Positions 41,100-50,031 of a stretch of DNA of 64,000 nt are shown here, one piece after another. Source of the DNA: Vibrio agarilyticus (GTDB taxonomy: Bacteria; Pseudomonadota; Gammaproteobacteria; Enterobacterales; Vibrionaceae). The stretch covers positions 1 through 64,000 of the forward strand of contig NZ_JABAIK010000012.1 in the NCBI RefSeq assembly GCF_012641465.1. Reading direction: 5' to 3'. The translations under genes and the position numbers were made by a program. The stretch's first letter is position 1, and every line of letters begins with the position of its first letter. The notes beneath the pieces were generated by a model, which made no database searches, had not been told where the DNA came from, and saw nothing but the letters and a program-made list of their open reading frames with translations.

Positions 41100-41900
41100 A
41101 TGAAAAAAGTCCTGCTACTCTTTATCGCCGGAGGGGCGATAATTTTTGGCCTTTATGGCCTTGCGCTCAATTTAACTACGCTTTCAAAATCTCCGGAAAC
41201 AGTGGCGACACCGAAAGAGCCTCAAATTCAAATTTGGCAATACAGCCAGCCGGTCAGCGTCGGGCAAAAGGTATCACGCAGCCACGTGAAATTAGTTCGT
41301 TTGTTCGAAAGCGAGGCTAATCAATATGGCGTGGCAGAGAATATGGAATTTCAATTTGAGCCGGGAGCGGTGTATCGCGAAGCGGCGCAAGCTGGCGATA
41401 TTGCGTTTTCCGAGCTGAGAATTAACCCCTCTGATGATGGCTATGTTGATTTGGTAGTGGCAGATAATCGCGTGCCTTACGCGATTCGAGTGCAACCCGA
41501 GTCGATTGTCGGCGGGCTTATCACCCATGGCTCATTAGTCGACGTACTATCTCTTTCACTACCTGCCGAATATTCCCTTGATGTGAGCGAAACTCAAGCC
41601 AGCGCAAAACGGGATATGTTCGTGACTCCGGTATTAACTGGCGTTTCCGTGCTGCAAGTAAATAAAAATGTGATTGATGGTGTGAGAGGCGGCAACCCCA
41701 CCACGGAAGTCAACCTTATCTTGGAGCTGACGCGCAAACAAGTGGCCACATTAACTGTGGCAAAGCGTATTTCTGAGCTCGAAGTGCATAAATCGATTGG
41801 CCAATATCAACAAACGGATCTCCATGCCGATGCTGGTGACGTGCTTTCAAACTTTAAATCTATCGTTGAATTTCGCGCTGGCGAAATCACCATCAATTGA
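41100..41900 (+). CDS. rcpC: Flp pilus assembly protein RcpC/CpaB
   Basis: A 266-aa protein with an N-terminal membrane anchor (about 3-25), a linker, an SAF-like domain (IWQYSQPVSVGQKVSRSHVK, about 45-65) and the RcpC domain IRVQPESIVGGLITHGSLVDVL (about 140-162). CpaB/RcpC is a periplasmic or outer-membrane-associated assembly factor for the pilus. ATG 41100 is chosen because AGGGAA is directly upstream. An in-frame start at 41037 would add an unlikely 21-residue leader. Confidence 0.88.
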   Translation: MKKVLLLFIAGGAIIFGLYGLALNLTTLSKSPETVATPKEPQIQIWQYSQPVSVGQKVSRSHVKLVRLFESEANQYGVAENMEFQFEPGAVYREAAQAGDIAFSELRINPSDDGYVDLVVADNRVPYAIRVQPESIVGGLITHGSLVDVLSLSLPAEYSLDVSETQASAKRDMFVTPVLTGVSVLQVNKNVIDGVRGGNPTTEVNLILELTRKQVATLTVAKRISELEVHKSIGQYQQTDLHADAGDVLSNFKSIVEFRAGEITIN

Positions 41901-41907
41901 GGCCGTT

Positions 41908-43272
41908 ATGAGACGTATTTTGGATTTACTCCCTGGTTTTTATCGCGCGAATGCGTGCATCTTATTTTTGCTCTCTGCGCTTGTTATCTCACCCAGTAGT
42001 GCGGCGAAAGGCCCACTCTATTTATCCCAAGGGGATATGGAGATCATTACCGTCGGCTCAGACATTGAATCTGTGTTTATCGCCAACCCAGAGGTGGCGG
42101 ATTTTCAGGTGATTGATAAGCGTAAAGTGGCGCTGTTTGCCAAGCAGCTCGGACAAACGGCACTGGCGGTATTTGGCAGTAATGGTCAAACCCTTGCAAC
42201 GCGTCAAGTTCGAGTCAACACCTCGCTCAATGGTATTGCTGAACAGCTGACAGTCCTTTACCCCAATGCTGATGTTAATCTTGCCCACATTGGCGATAAC
42301 GTGGTGCTTTCCGGCACGGTCGCAGATGAGGCGACAAAAGATGGCATCAACAAACTGGTCGGCGAATTGTTAGCCAAAGAGTATGAGGCGCTTACCTTTG
42401 AATGGCAGAGTGACGATGACGAAGGGCAAGAAGTTGAGTTTATGAAACGGCTTAATTTCAAAGGGGTTGTCAATAATATTGAGGTGGTTACGGCAAAGCA
42501 GGTCAATGTTAAGTTGTCGATTGCTGAAGTCTCGCACGCGTTTTTAGAAGATTTTGGTATTGAATATGGCTCGGAAGGCCAAGCTGCCGGGGTGTTTGTT
42601 GATAGGTTAACCTCATTTAGCGCCTCTGACATTGTTTCTGTCATTACTGCGATCGGTAATGATTCCGTAGGGCAAATTTTGGCGCAGCCCAATCTCTCGG
42701 TGATGTCTGGAGAAAGTGCCAGCTTTCTCGTCGGTGGTGAAATTCCCGTAGTTACCGTGATTGATAATGCCACCAATGTCGAATACAAAGAGTTTGGTAT
42801 TCGCCTTGAGCTGATGGCCAAAGTGCTCAAAGATGACAACATCAAATTATCATTGATGCCAGAGGTTAGCGCGCTGGATGCTCAATATACCAATGAGCGT
42901 TATAACCTTCCTGCCCTCAAAACGCGCCGCGCACGCACTACAGTGCAATTGGCAGATGGAAAAAGCTTTGTTCTTGGCGGTCTATTAAGCACCGAAGACA
43001 GAGAGTCGATCAGTAAAATTCCGTTCATTGGCGATGTGCCTTTGTTAGGCGCGGCGTTTCGTTCTACCGGTACTGAGCGTTCTAAAACTGAGCTTATTAT
43101 AGTGGCAACCGTCAATTTAGTTCAGCCTATTGAAGCGCAAATTATTCAACTTCCCACAATGGAAAAAACCACCAGTTTGCAACGTTGGTTCAATATCGAC
43201 AGTGCGCAAAGTGATGGCTCGAAGCAGAACTCAGCTCAGCCTATTTACGCTGCGGGAGGTTTTAAACTATGA
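41908..43272 (+). CDS. rcpA: Flp pilus secretin RcpA/CpaC
   Basis: A 454-aa outer-membrane secretin. It has a signal peptide (cut near SSAA, residue 30), an N-terminal pilus assembly domain (LSQGDMEIITVGSDIESVFIANPE, about 37-60), a BON-like stretch and the C-terminal secretin domain (VLAQPNLSVMSGESASFLVGGEIP and FVLGGLLSTEDRESISKIPFIGDVPLLG). It forms the pore for the pilus. ATG 41908 is preferred, because the open frame from 41797 is inside rcpC. Confidence 0.92.
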   Translation: MRRILDLLPGFYRANACILFLLSALVISPSSAAKGPLYLSQGDMEIITVGSDIESVFIANPEVADFQVIDKRKVALFAKQLGQTALAVFGSNGQTLATRQVRVNTSLNGIAEQLTVLYPNADVNLAHIGDNVVLSGTVADEATKDGINKLVGELLAKEYEALTFEWQSDDDEGQEVEFMKRLNFKGVVNNIEVVTAKQVNVKLSIAEVSHAFLEDFGIEYGSEGQAAGVFVDRLTSFSASDIVSVITAIGNDSVGQILAQPNLSVMSGESASFLVGGEIPVVTVIDNATNVEYKEFGIRLELMAKVLKDDNIKLSLMPEVSALDAQYTNERYNLPALKTRRARTTVQLADGKSFVLGGLLSTEDRESISKIPFIGDVPLLGAAFRSTGTERSKTELIIVATVNLVQPIEAQIIQLPTMEKTTSLQRWFNIDSAQSDGSKQNSAQPIYAAGGFKL

Positions 43273-43847
43273 CGCGATTTGATTGTTCTTTATTCCATCT
43301 AAATGGGTTTCAGCGTACCGCCAATCACGGTCAGTTGCGTCGAAGCATTCTAACGCTAGGCGCGTTCACTCTGTGTCTCTTGACCTTGTCAGGTTGTGGT
43401 AGCCGCTATTTTGTGCAGCCGCAATCACAGGGAACTGCGATTCACTTAGTGCCAATTGAGCACGTTTGGTCGGTGCAGCTGACAACACAAAATGCGCAAT
43501 TAATGAAAGAGCAACTTTTAGCGCGCATTGAGGACAATATCGATTTGGTGGCAACACACGGGGTCACCATTTCAGCGAACTCTGCATCGTTAAGCAACGC
43601 TGTCGCGCAATCGCTCGCGGGCACATTAACCGCACGTGGCATTGAAGTGATTAAGCTTATAGATCCCGCACAACCTGCAAAATCCCTGATGGTGAAGGTT
43701 AATTATGCTGAAGTGGTGACTGAGCATTGTCGCCCAGCGAAAGCGGAGCAATTTAGTGTGAAAAAAGTCGGTTGCTATGCCGATAACGCGCGTTGGCAAT
43801 CCATGATCAATCCTCAATTGATGGTTGATAAGACTGCGATGGAATAG
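43269..43847 (+). CDS. rcpB: Flp pilus lipoprotein RcpB-like
   Basis: A 192-aa protein with an N-terminal hydrophobic segment ending in a lipobox (LTLSGC, about residue 43). The rest resembles the CpaD/RcpB role of an outer-membrane lipoprotein, partner of the secretin. Identity is based mainly on the place in the locus (rcpC-rcpA-rcpB). It overlaps the rcpA stop by four bases (ATGA). The leader of about 30 residues before the hydrophobic core is long, so an internal start is possible. Confidence 0.75.
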   Translation: MTRFDCSLFHLNGFQRTANHGQLRRSILTLGAFTLCLLTLSGCGSRYFVQPQSQGTAIHLVPIEHVWSVQLTTQNAQLMKEQLLARIEDNIDLVATHGVTISANSASLSNAVAQSLAGTLTARGIEVIKLIDPAQPAKSLMVKVNYAEVVTEHCRPAKAEQFSVKKVGCYADNARWQSMINPQLMVDKTAME

Positions 43848-43857
43848 GTGAGAAAAG

Positions 43858-45093
43858 ATGTTTGATTTAGTCGATAAGCTGCAAAGTAAAGCGCTGGAAA
43901 CTCCCGTTCGTCGTGAAACCATTACCTCGGTGCTTTTCCACCAAACCAGCCAATGTACCGATTTGGTCGATGAAGCCTTTCGGTTTGAAGGCATTAATGT
44001 TCCAACCATGCTGAATAATAGTGATGACAATATTCGCAAACATGTCCGTGATGCCATTGTCGAAATCGTTATTATTGAATTAAATCTGAGTCATGACGTG
44101 ACGCGAGATATGGAACGCATCAGCCCACTTTTGCCAAATAACGCCTCGGTGATCGTGATCGGCAGTGAAGATGCGATCTCGACCATTCGAAATCTAAAGT
44201 CGATGGGCTTTTATTACGTATTTTGGCCGATCACCAAACAAGAGCTGATTGATTTTGTTCGCAACGTAAACAGCAATCGCCAACGTAATTCTGGGCTTGG
44301 TAAAGATCGCACCGCAAAAAAAATTGGCGTATGGGGCACGAAAGGGGGCGTCGGCGCAAGTTTATTAACCGCTGAGTTAGCCTTGGATTTAGCCAAAACT
44401 CAAAAGAGCGCGACATTGGTGGTGGATCACGATTTTCGTGGCGGCAATCTGGATATTTTCTTTGGGTTGAAAAAGTTCGAGAAAAAGAGTGTTTCGCGTG
44501 CCTCAATCGCAGCCAATATTGATGCAACATTTGCCGCCAGTTTAAGTAAAAAACTCGATGAGATGCTCTTTGTGATGGCGCTAGAATCAAATGATTTAAA
44601 TGAGCTAGAGCTAAAAGATTATCTGCGTATGCTCACGATGCAACTGGAAGGTCAATATAACTTCATTTTGGAAGATCTTTCTCGAGGTTCAAACAGCAAG
44701 CAGGATTTGAAACACATTGCTGAGCAATACGATACGTTAGTGTTATTAATTGAGCCCACAGTTTCTAGCGTTCGCGAAGCAAAGCGCGTGCTTAAAAACC
44801 TTGAATTGTCTAATTCAACTGCTCGCTGCTTATTTGTACTTAACTATACCATCACTGAAAGTGCCGCGTCGGTCACCCTAGCCGATATTAAGTCCTATTT
44901 GGGCCGAGAGCCGGATGTAATTTTTCCTAATGAGCCCAAACTAAGTAAAGCCATTTTGGAGTCAAAACACATTTACTCGCAAAAGTCAGCAATGAGTCAA
45001 TCGCTGCATAAATTAACCGCGCTGTTATTAGGACAAGTTGATAAACAACCCAAGAGCTCATTTTTCCACAAATGGGTTAAACGAGCGAAATAA
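43858..45093 (+). CDS. tadZ: Pilus localisation protein TadZ/CpaE
   Basis: A 411-aa cytoplasmic protein. The N-terminal atypical receiver-like domain (about 20-135) lacks a normal phospho-Asp cluster. A ParA/MinD-like domain follows (about 150-380). In its deviant Walker A, TKGGVGAS, the first Lys is present but the usual second Lys of GK[ST] is Ala, as known for a subset of TadZ proteins. It places the pilus machine at the cell pole or membrane. GGTGAGA lies upstream, and its stop overlaps the tadA start (TAATG). Confidence 0.9.
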   Translation: MFDLVDKLQSKALETPVRRETITSVLFHQTSQCTDLVDEAFRFEGINVPTMLNNSDDNIRKHVRDAIVEIVIIELNLSHDVTRDMERISPLLPNNASVIVIGSEDAISTIRNLKSMGFYYVFWPITKQELIDFVRNVNSNRQRNSGLGKDRTAKKIGVWGTKGGVGASLLTAELALDLAKTQKSATLVVDHDFRGGNLDIFFGLKKFEKKSVSRASIAANIDATFAASLSKKLDEMLFVMALESNDLNELELKDYLRMLTMQLEGQYNFILEDLSRGSNSKQDLKHIAEQYDTLVLLIEPTVSSVREAKRVLKNLELSNSTARCLFVLNYTITESAASVTLADIKSYLGREPDVIFPNEPKLSKAILESKHIYSQKSAMSQSLHKLTALLLGQVDKQPKSSFFHKWVKRAK

Positions 45094-46367
45094 TGGATTT
45101 GACAAAAGCAGGGTATATTCAGATTCGCCAGCATATTTTTGATGCTATCGACGCTGAAGCTGTGAATACCCTTTCAAAAGAGGCTCTGGGTCAGCAGCTT
45201 AATAATGCGGTCAATATGTTGGTCGACCGGCTAGGGCTGTCTGTCGCGGCCGTTGTTCGCCAAGAATACGTGAAAAGCTTGGTGGATGAGCTTCATGGGT
45301 TGGGGCCGCTGCAAGCTTTAATGGAAGATGAGTCGGTCTCTGACATCATGATAAACGGCGCAAATCAGGTGTATGTTGAACGCGGCGGACTGGTTGAAAA
45401 AGCCAATGTATCGTTCATTGATGAAGGCCAGTTATTGCAAATCGCTAAGCGGATTGCCAACCGAGTCGGGCGCCGAGTGGATGAGTCCTCGCCGACCTGT
45501 GATGCGCGCTTACCTGATGGTAGCCGTGTCAATATTGTCATTCCGCCTATCGCAATTGATGGCACTTCAATCTCCATTCGTAAGTTTAAAAAGCAGAGTA
45601 TTCATCTGGGGCAGCTCGTTGATTTCGGTGCCATGAGCCCGGAAATGGCCAAGATTTTAATGATTGCCGCTCGCTGCCGACTCAACATTTTGATATCTGG
45701 CGGTACGGGCTCGGGTAAGACCACCATGCTCAATGCACTGTCGCAATTTATCGGTGAAAGTGAACGCGTGATCACCATTGAAGATGCGGCAGAGCTGCGA
45801 TTGTTGCAGCCTCACGTGGTGCGTTTGGAAACTCGAACCGCAGGTATTGAAGGCTCTGGTGCAATTAATCAGCGCGATCTGGTGATTAACTCACTACGGA
45901 TGCGGCCTGATCGCATCATCGTCGGCGAGTGTCGTGGCGCCGAAGCGTTTGAAATGCTGCAAGCAATGAACACCGGCCATGACGGTTCTATGTCAACTCT
46001 TCACGCCAATACACCTCGTGACGCGCTTGCGCGGGTGGAATCCATGGTGATGATGGCAACTAACAACCTGCCACTTGAAGCGATACGACGCACCATAGTC
46101 AGTGCGGTTGATCTCGTGGTGCAAATAAGTCGCCTTCACGATGGCAGCCGTAAAGTGATGAGCATCACCGAGGTGGTCGGCATTGAAGGCTCTAATGTGG
46201 TGTTGGAAGAGATTTTTCGTTTTCAGCCGCGAAGTGGCACTGATAACGGTAAGGTGCTGGGTAATTTTGTGACAGCAGGTCTTATGCAGCGCTCAGTGTT
46301 GACGCAAAAAGCCAAATTTTTTGGTTTAGAAGAGCAATTAGCTCAAGCATTCAATATTGGAGGATAG
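45093..46367 (+). CDS. tadA: Pilus assembly ATPase TadA/CpaF
   Basis: A 424-aa secretion ATPase (VirB11/PilB superfamily). Walker [10 protein letters not shown] (about 205-213), Asp box ITIEDAAEL, Walker B with [22 protein letters not shown] and His box [18 protein letters not shown]. It hydrolyses ATP to drive both extension and retraction of the Flp pilus. It works with TadB and TadC. It starts in the stop codon of tadZ. Confidence 0.95.
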   Translation: MDLTKAGYIQIRQHIFDAIDAEAVNTLSKEALGQQLNNAVNMLVDRLGLSVAAVVRQEYVKSLVDELHGLGPLQALMEDESVSDIMINGANQVYVERGGLVEKANVSFIDEGQLLQIAKRIANRVGRRVDESSPTCDARLPDGSRVNIVIPPIAIDGTSISIRKFKKQSIHLGQLVDFGAMSPEMAKILMIAARCRLNILISGGTGSGKTTMLNALSQFIGESERVITIEDAAELRLLQPHVVRLETRTAGIEGSGAINQRDLVINSLRMRPDRIIVGECRGAEAFEMLQAMNTGHDGSMSTLHANTPRDALARVESMVMMATNNLPLEAIRRTIVSAVDLVVQISRLHDGSRKVMSITEVVGIEGSNVVLEEIFRFQPRSGTDNGKVLGNFVTAGLMQRSVLTQKAKFFGLEEQLAQAFNIGG

Positions 46368-46369
46368 CG

Positions 46370-47296
46370 ATGATCTACTGGCTGGCACTGATTATTGGCG
46401 GTTTGACAGCATTAGTGGCGTTATGGCCAAGAAAGAAGGCGACGCAGCACAATTATCTTGAAGAAGCAGAGCAAGCGTTATTGATTAGCTCGATTGATGA
46501 AGCGCAGCAAGCGGTTGACCTTAAGGTGCTCGCGGAAAAATCTTGGCTCGACAAAATTATGGCGACTTTACGTAATGTTGAACATCAGCTCGGTAAAGGA
46601 GCGCAGATAAAAATTGCACTCTTTAGCGCATCACTCATGTGCGCAGGTTTTCTGCTCAATGCGAAATATATTCAGGTGAATCCGTTAAAGGTGATGCTAA
46701 TTGTCACCGCATTAGGATGGGTGTTTGGTTTCTTTTGGCTGCAGAAAAAGCAACGTGAAGGGTTTGAACGTGCTTTTCCTGATGCGTTAAATATGCTTGC
46801 TAGCGCAGTGAGCTCTGGTGAAAGCTTAATGCACGCAATTGTTTACGTTGGCAAAACATTGCAAGGCGATGTTGGCGCAGAATTTAAGCGAATGGGCGAG
46901 CGATTGCAGTTAGGCGAATCACCGGACAAGGTGTTCAGTAAATCTTGCGAGCGTTTTCCGTACCCGGCGTTCTATTTTTTTGTGATCACTTTGCGAGCCA
47001 ATATGCAGCGAGGCGGTCAGTTAAAAGAGGTGATTGCTCGGCTTAACCGACTCATGTTTGACTCGCGAGCGATTGAAAAAAAGAAATACGCTCTCACGGC
47101 AGAGGCACGCACGTCGGCTAAGATTGTGGCTGCGATTCCGTTTTCCGTTCTATTTATGCTGCAATTTATCAGTCCTGACAACTTTAACTATTTGGTCTAT
47201 GAAGAAGCGGGCCGTCCAGTGCTCTATTACCTGATTGGTAGTGAGAGTCTAGGCCTGTTTATTGTTTGGATGCTGATGCGAGGAGCACAAAAATGA
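46370..47296 (+). CDS. tadB: Pilus platform protein TadB
   Basis: A 308-aa inner-membrane protein of the GspF/TadB family. An N-terminal helix, two middle helices (about 80-115) and a C-terminal pair enclose the T2SSF domain (about 140-265: FERAFPDALNMLASAVSSGESL). It forms the membrane platform with TadC. GGAGG lies 6 bases before the ATG, and tadC starts inside its stop codon. Confidence 0.92.
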   Translation: MIYWLALIIGGLTALVALWPRKKATQHNYLEEAEQALLISSIDEAQQAVDLKVLAEKSWLDKIMATLRNVEHQLGKGAQIKIALFSASLMCAGFLLNAKYIQVNPLKVMLIVTALGWVFGFFWLQKKQREGFERAFPDALNMLASAVSSGESLMHAIVYVGKTLQGDVGAEFKRMGERLQLGESPDKVFSKSCERFPYPAFYFFVITLRANMQRGGQLKEVIARLNRLMFDSRAIEKKKYALTAEARTSAKIVAAIPFSVLFMLQFISPDNFNYLVYEEAGRPVLYYLIGSESLGLFIVWMLMRGAQK

Positions 47297-48180
47297 CGTT
47301 GAATGTATGGGCCGTTTTTGGTGCTTTGCTCGCTGTTTTTGTTGGAATCGTGGTGCTCGGCTATCTAGTTTGGCAAAACTTTGGCGGAGGAGAGCGTAAT
47401 CGTATTCGAGAAATTTTTGACGATGAACCGCAGCAAAATGAAGAGAAGCCGATTGAAATCGTCTTTAACCAGTTATTAGCCTCATTTGCGACGAAAGAGG
47501 ATGACGTTAAATTAAAGCTCGAAGAGGCCGGTCTACAAAACGAGTTTGTCGCTAAGTATTATATGCACATTAAGTATGGCGTTATGTTGATTGGCCTATT
47601 CGCTATCTACTTAGTGGTCCAACGTATGGATCTAACAACCAATCACTCAATTATAGCGATGGTAGCCTGGTTCTTATTTTGCATTATCGCGCCGGATTCG
47701 TTTTTAGCCGGGCGAAAAACCAAACGCCAATACAAGATTTCCAGTCAGTTGCCATATCTCCTCGATCTTATGGCAATTTGTGTGCAAACCGGCATGACGC
47801 TGGAAGCAACCTTAAAATATCTGTCACTAGAACTGCGAGCTTTTGATAAAGACCTAGCAAAATTGCTAGCAAAAGTGGATGACAGAGCCAATATCGTTGG
47901 CCTCGAACGCGCGCTTGATGAACTGTATAACAAAGTCCCAACCTCAGAAATTCGTAGCTTTGTTATGACGCTCAAACAGAGCCTGCAATACGGCTCCTCA
48001 ATTTATTCTGTGCTAACCACGCTGGCCGCGGATATTCGCGATATTAATATGCTGGCATCGGAAGAGCGTATTGGTAAATTGGCGGCCAAAATGTCGCTAC
48101 CACTGATTCTATTTATCATGATGCCAATCGTCGTTATTATTTTGGCGCCAGCCGCATCGAGGTTTATGAGCCATGTATAA
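47293..48180 (+). CDS. tadC: Pilus platform protein TadC
   Basis: A 295-aa GspF-family partner of TadB with a similar helix layout; the T2SSF domain is at about 145-270 (ISSQLPYLLDLMAICVQTGMTLEATL). ATG 47293 overlaps the tadB stop (ATGA) and has AGGAG 8 bases upstream. An in-frame ATG at 47266 is less likely. Its end overlaps tadD. Confidence 0.92.
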   Translation: MTLNVWAVFGALLAVFVGIVVLGYLVWQNFGGGERNRIREIFDDEPQQNEEKPIEIVFNQLLASFATKEDDVKLKLEEAGLQNEFVAKYYMHIKYGVMLIGLFAIYLVVQRMDLTTNHSIIAMVAWFLFCIIAPDSFLAGRKTKRQYKISSQLPYLLDLMAICVQTGMTLEATLKYLSLELRAFDKDLAKLLAKVDDRANIVGLERALDELYNKVPTSEIRSFVMTLKQSLQYGSSIYSVLTTLAADIRDINMLASEERIGKLAAKMSLPLILFIMMPIVVIILAPAASRFMSHV

Positions 48181-48955
48181 ATGTCTAATTTTAGCGTTGC
48201 TACTGCTAGCAGGTTGCCAAAGCACACAGACAATGAGCTTTGATGAGCGCTCATCGGTGAATCAAGAAAAAATATTCACTCAATCAAACAATCAGCAAAA
48301 ATTGATCGAATTCTACCAGCAGGCGCTTACCGAAAATGAAGATCCTCTGCTCAGAATCAAGTTGGCGCGAGCGTATTTAGAGCAAGGGGATGCGGAATCG
48401 GTCATTTTTACTTTAGCGCAATTAAGTGAGAGTGATGATGCACCCACGACGGTTGAAAAGCACGAATCACGCGATTGGACGCAGGCTCGCTATGAGATGG
48501 CGCTGCTACAAGCTAAAGCGCATTTTTATTTAGATCAATTAATTGAAGCTAAGTTAAACATTGATAATGCATTAGCATTAAATGATCGAAATGGTGAAGC
48601 GTATAACGTAGCGGGCGTTATTGCCGCCGCGACTGGCGAATTGACCCAAGCAGAGCGCTATTTTATTAGCGCGAGAAAGTATTTTTATAGTGATGATGTG
48701 GTTAAAAATAATTTAGCGGTTGTCTATTTAATGCAGCACCAATATCGCAAGAGTTATCAGCTATTACTGGCCAATTATAAAATAAATCCGGATGATCAAA
48801 AAGGGCGGGCAAATTTGGTGATTGCCATGGTTAAGCTAGGTAAGTCGAACGAAGCGCGCCATATTTTGACTCAACATTACGATGATGTCGAAGCCAATAG
48901 AATGATCGCGCAGATAGAGACCGATCAATTTTCTGCTCAAATTGCTGCGATGTGA
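48173..48955 (+). CDS. tadD: TPR lipoprotein TadD
   Basis: A 260-aa protein. Signal sequence with lipobox (LLLLAGC, Cys15) followed by TPR-like helices (about 50-250, with LARAYLEQGDAES, AYNVAGVIAAATGELTQAER, VVKNNLAVVYLMQHQYRKSY). TadD is thought to help secretin assembly. Its start overlaps tadC and its stop lies within the tadE ribosome binding site. Confidence 0.9.
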   Translation: MYKCLILALLLLAGCQSTQTMSFDERSSVNQEKIFTQSNNQQKLIEFYQQALTENEDPLLRIKLARAYLEQGDAESVIFTLAQLSESDDAPTTVEKHESRDWTQARYEMALLQAKAHFYLDQLIEAKLNIDNALALNDRNGEAYNVAGVIAAATGELTQAERYFISARKYFYSDDVVKNNLAVVYLMQHQYRKSYQLLLANYKINPDDQKGRANLVIAMVKLGKSNEARHILTQHYDDVEANRMIAQIETDQFSAQIAAM

Positions 48956-48963
48956 GGTGGGAA

Positions 48964-49515
48964 ATGTTATGTCGTAAACAACAATCGTTACGCCGTAAAC
49001 AACAAGGAGTGGCATCGATAGAGTTTGGCTTAGGTTTTATGGCTTTTTTCTTGATGTGCATGCTCTGGGCTGAGATTGGTTATATTGCCTATGTCTCTTC
49101 GGTGAATGATTTAGCCATTGCTGAAGCCGCGCGTGAAGCCAAAAAAATTAATGTTCTGGCGTTAGAGGATGACAAGTCGCAAAGCCATTTTATGGCTCAG
49201 TTTAAACAGGCACTTACTGAACATTCCGGTCTTTTTGGTGGCTTGATTGACCCAGAAAAATTCATTTTAACGGTACGTTATTTTGATGACCGTGAAGCGG
49301 TTAAGAATTATACCGTGCCTGCGTTTGACGACTGTAAGTTAAATGAATCAGAGACAGAAATTGAGTGTGGCGAATCAGAAAACAGCGCGCTGGCGATTTA
49401 TCAAGTTCGTTATGATTATGAACCCATACTGTCATTTTTTACTGGTGGTAGTGACACGTTTGTTCGCGAGGTGATAGTGATTCAGGAGTACGAACGTGAA
49501 CAATTTAAGATCTAA
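48964..49515 (+). CDS. tadE: Pseudopilin TadE
   Basis: A 183-aa minor pilin-like protein. A basic leader is followed by QQGVASIEFGLGFMAFFLMCM: the prepilin-peptidase Gly, Glu at +5, then one long hydrophobic helix. The C-terminal part is a small periplasmic domain. TadE is processed by TadV. ATG 48964 is preferred (AGGTGGGAA upstream); GTG 48952 is possible. It overlaps tadF by 20 bases. Confidence 0.85.
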   Translation: MLCRKQQSLRRKQQGVASIEFGLGFMAFFLMCMLWAEIGYIAYVSSVNDLAIAEAAREAKKINVLALEDDKSQSHFMAQFKQALTEHSGLFGGLIDPEKFILTVRYFDDREAVKNYTVPAFDDCKLNESETEIECGESENSALAIYQVRYDYEPILSFFTGGSDTFVREVIVIQEYEREQFKI

Positions 49516-50029
49516 CCAACGTGGGACCTTTGCTATTGAGTTTGCGCTACTTGGCGTGGCTTTTTCAACCATGTTATTACTTGCTGCTGACACCGTGGTC
49601 AAACTGTCGATTCAAGGTAAGTTGGATCGTTTATCTTATTCTCTAGTCAATGTGGTGAAAGAGCGCACTCAACTTTATGGTAAAGACGATCATACGTTGA
49701 CCACAGACCTCGCTCTAGAATTACACAATTTTGCTCATCACTCGTTAACTCGAACGCTTGATACTTATCAGCCTGAGTTGTTTGGTTCACAAATCGAAGT
49801 TTTGGTTTTTGATGGTACGGGTAATCCGATTGCTGACGAACCATTCACTCATGGTCATGAGTGTAGCAATCCGCAAGTTATCTCCGATTATGAGCATTTA
49901 TCTATGGTGACATCATGGGGACGCAAAGCCGTGCTGTATCGCGTTTCTCTTTGTTACGATGTGCAAAATTGGGTATTTAATAATGATTGGGTACAACTGT
50001 CTTCCGCTTCAATAATGATGGGCCGCTAG
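49496..50029 (+). CDS. tadF: Pseudopilin TadF
   Basis: A 177-aa minor pseudopilin. The leader NNLRSNQRG, then TFAIEFALLGVAFSTMLLLA with Glu at +5 and one hydrophobic helix. The remainder is a periplasmic domain with three Cys residues. Identity follows from the motif and from the order tadE-tadF-tadG. The GTG start has CAGGAG 8 bases upstream, inside tadE. Confidence 0.82.
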   Translation: MNNLRSNQRGTFAIEFALLGVAFSTMLLLAADTVVKLSIQGKLDRLSYSLVNVVKERTQLYGKDDHTLTTDLALELHNFAHHSLTRTLDTYQPELFGSQIEVLVFDGTGNPIADEPFTHGHECSNPQVISDYEHLSMVTSWGRKAVLYRVSLCYDVQNWVFNNDWVQLSSASIMMGR

Positions 50030-50031
50030 CG

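Noticed and set aside
49647-49844. Minus-strand frames inside the tad and cox loci
   Set aside because: They are shadows of clearly conserved genes on the opposite strand.
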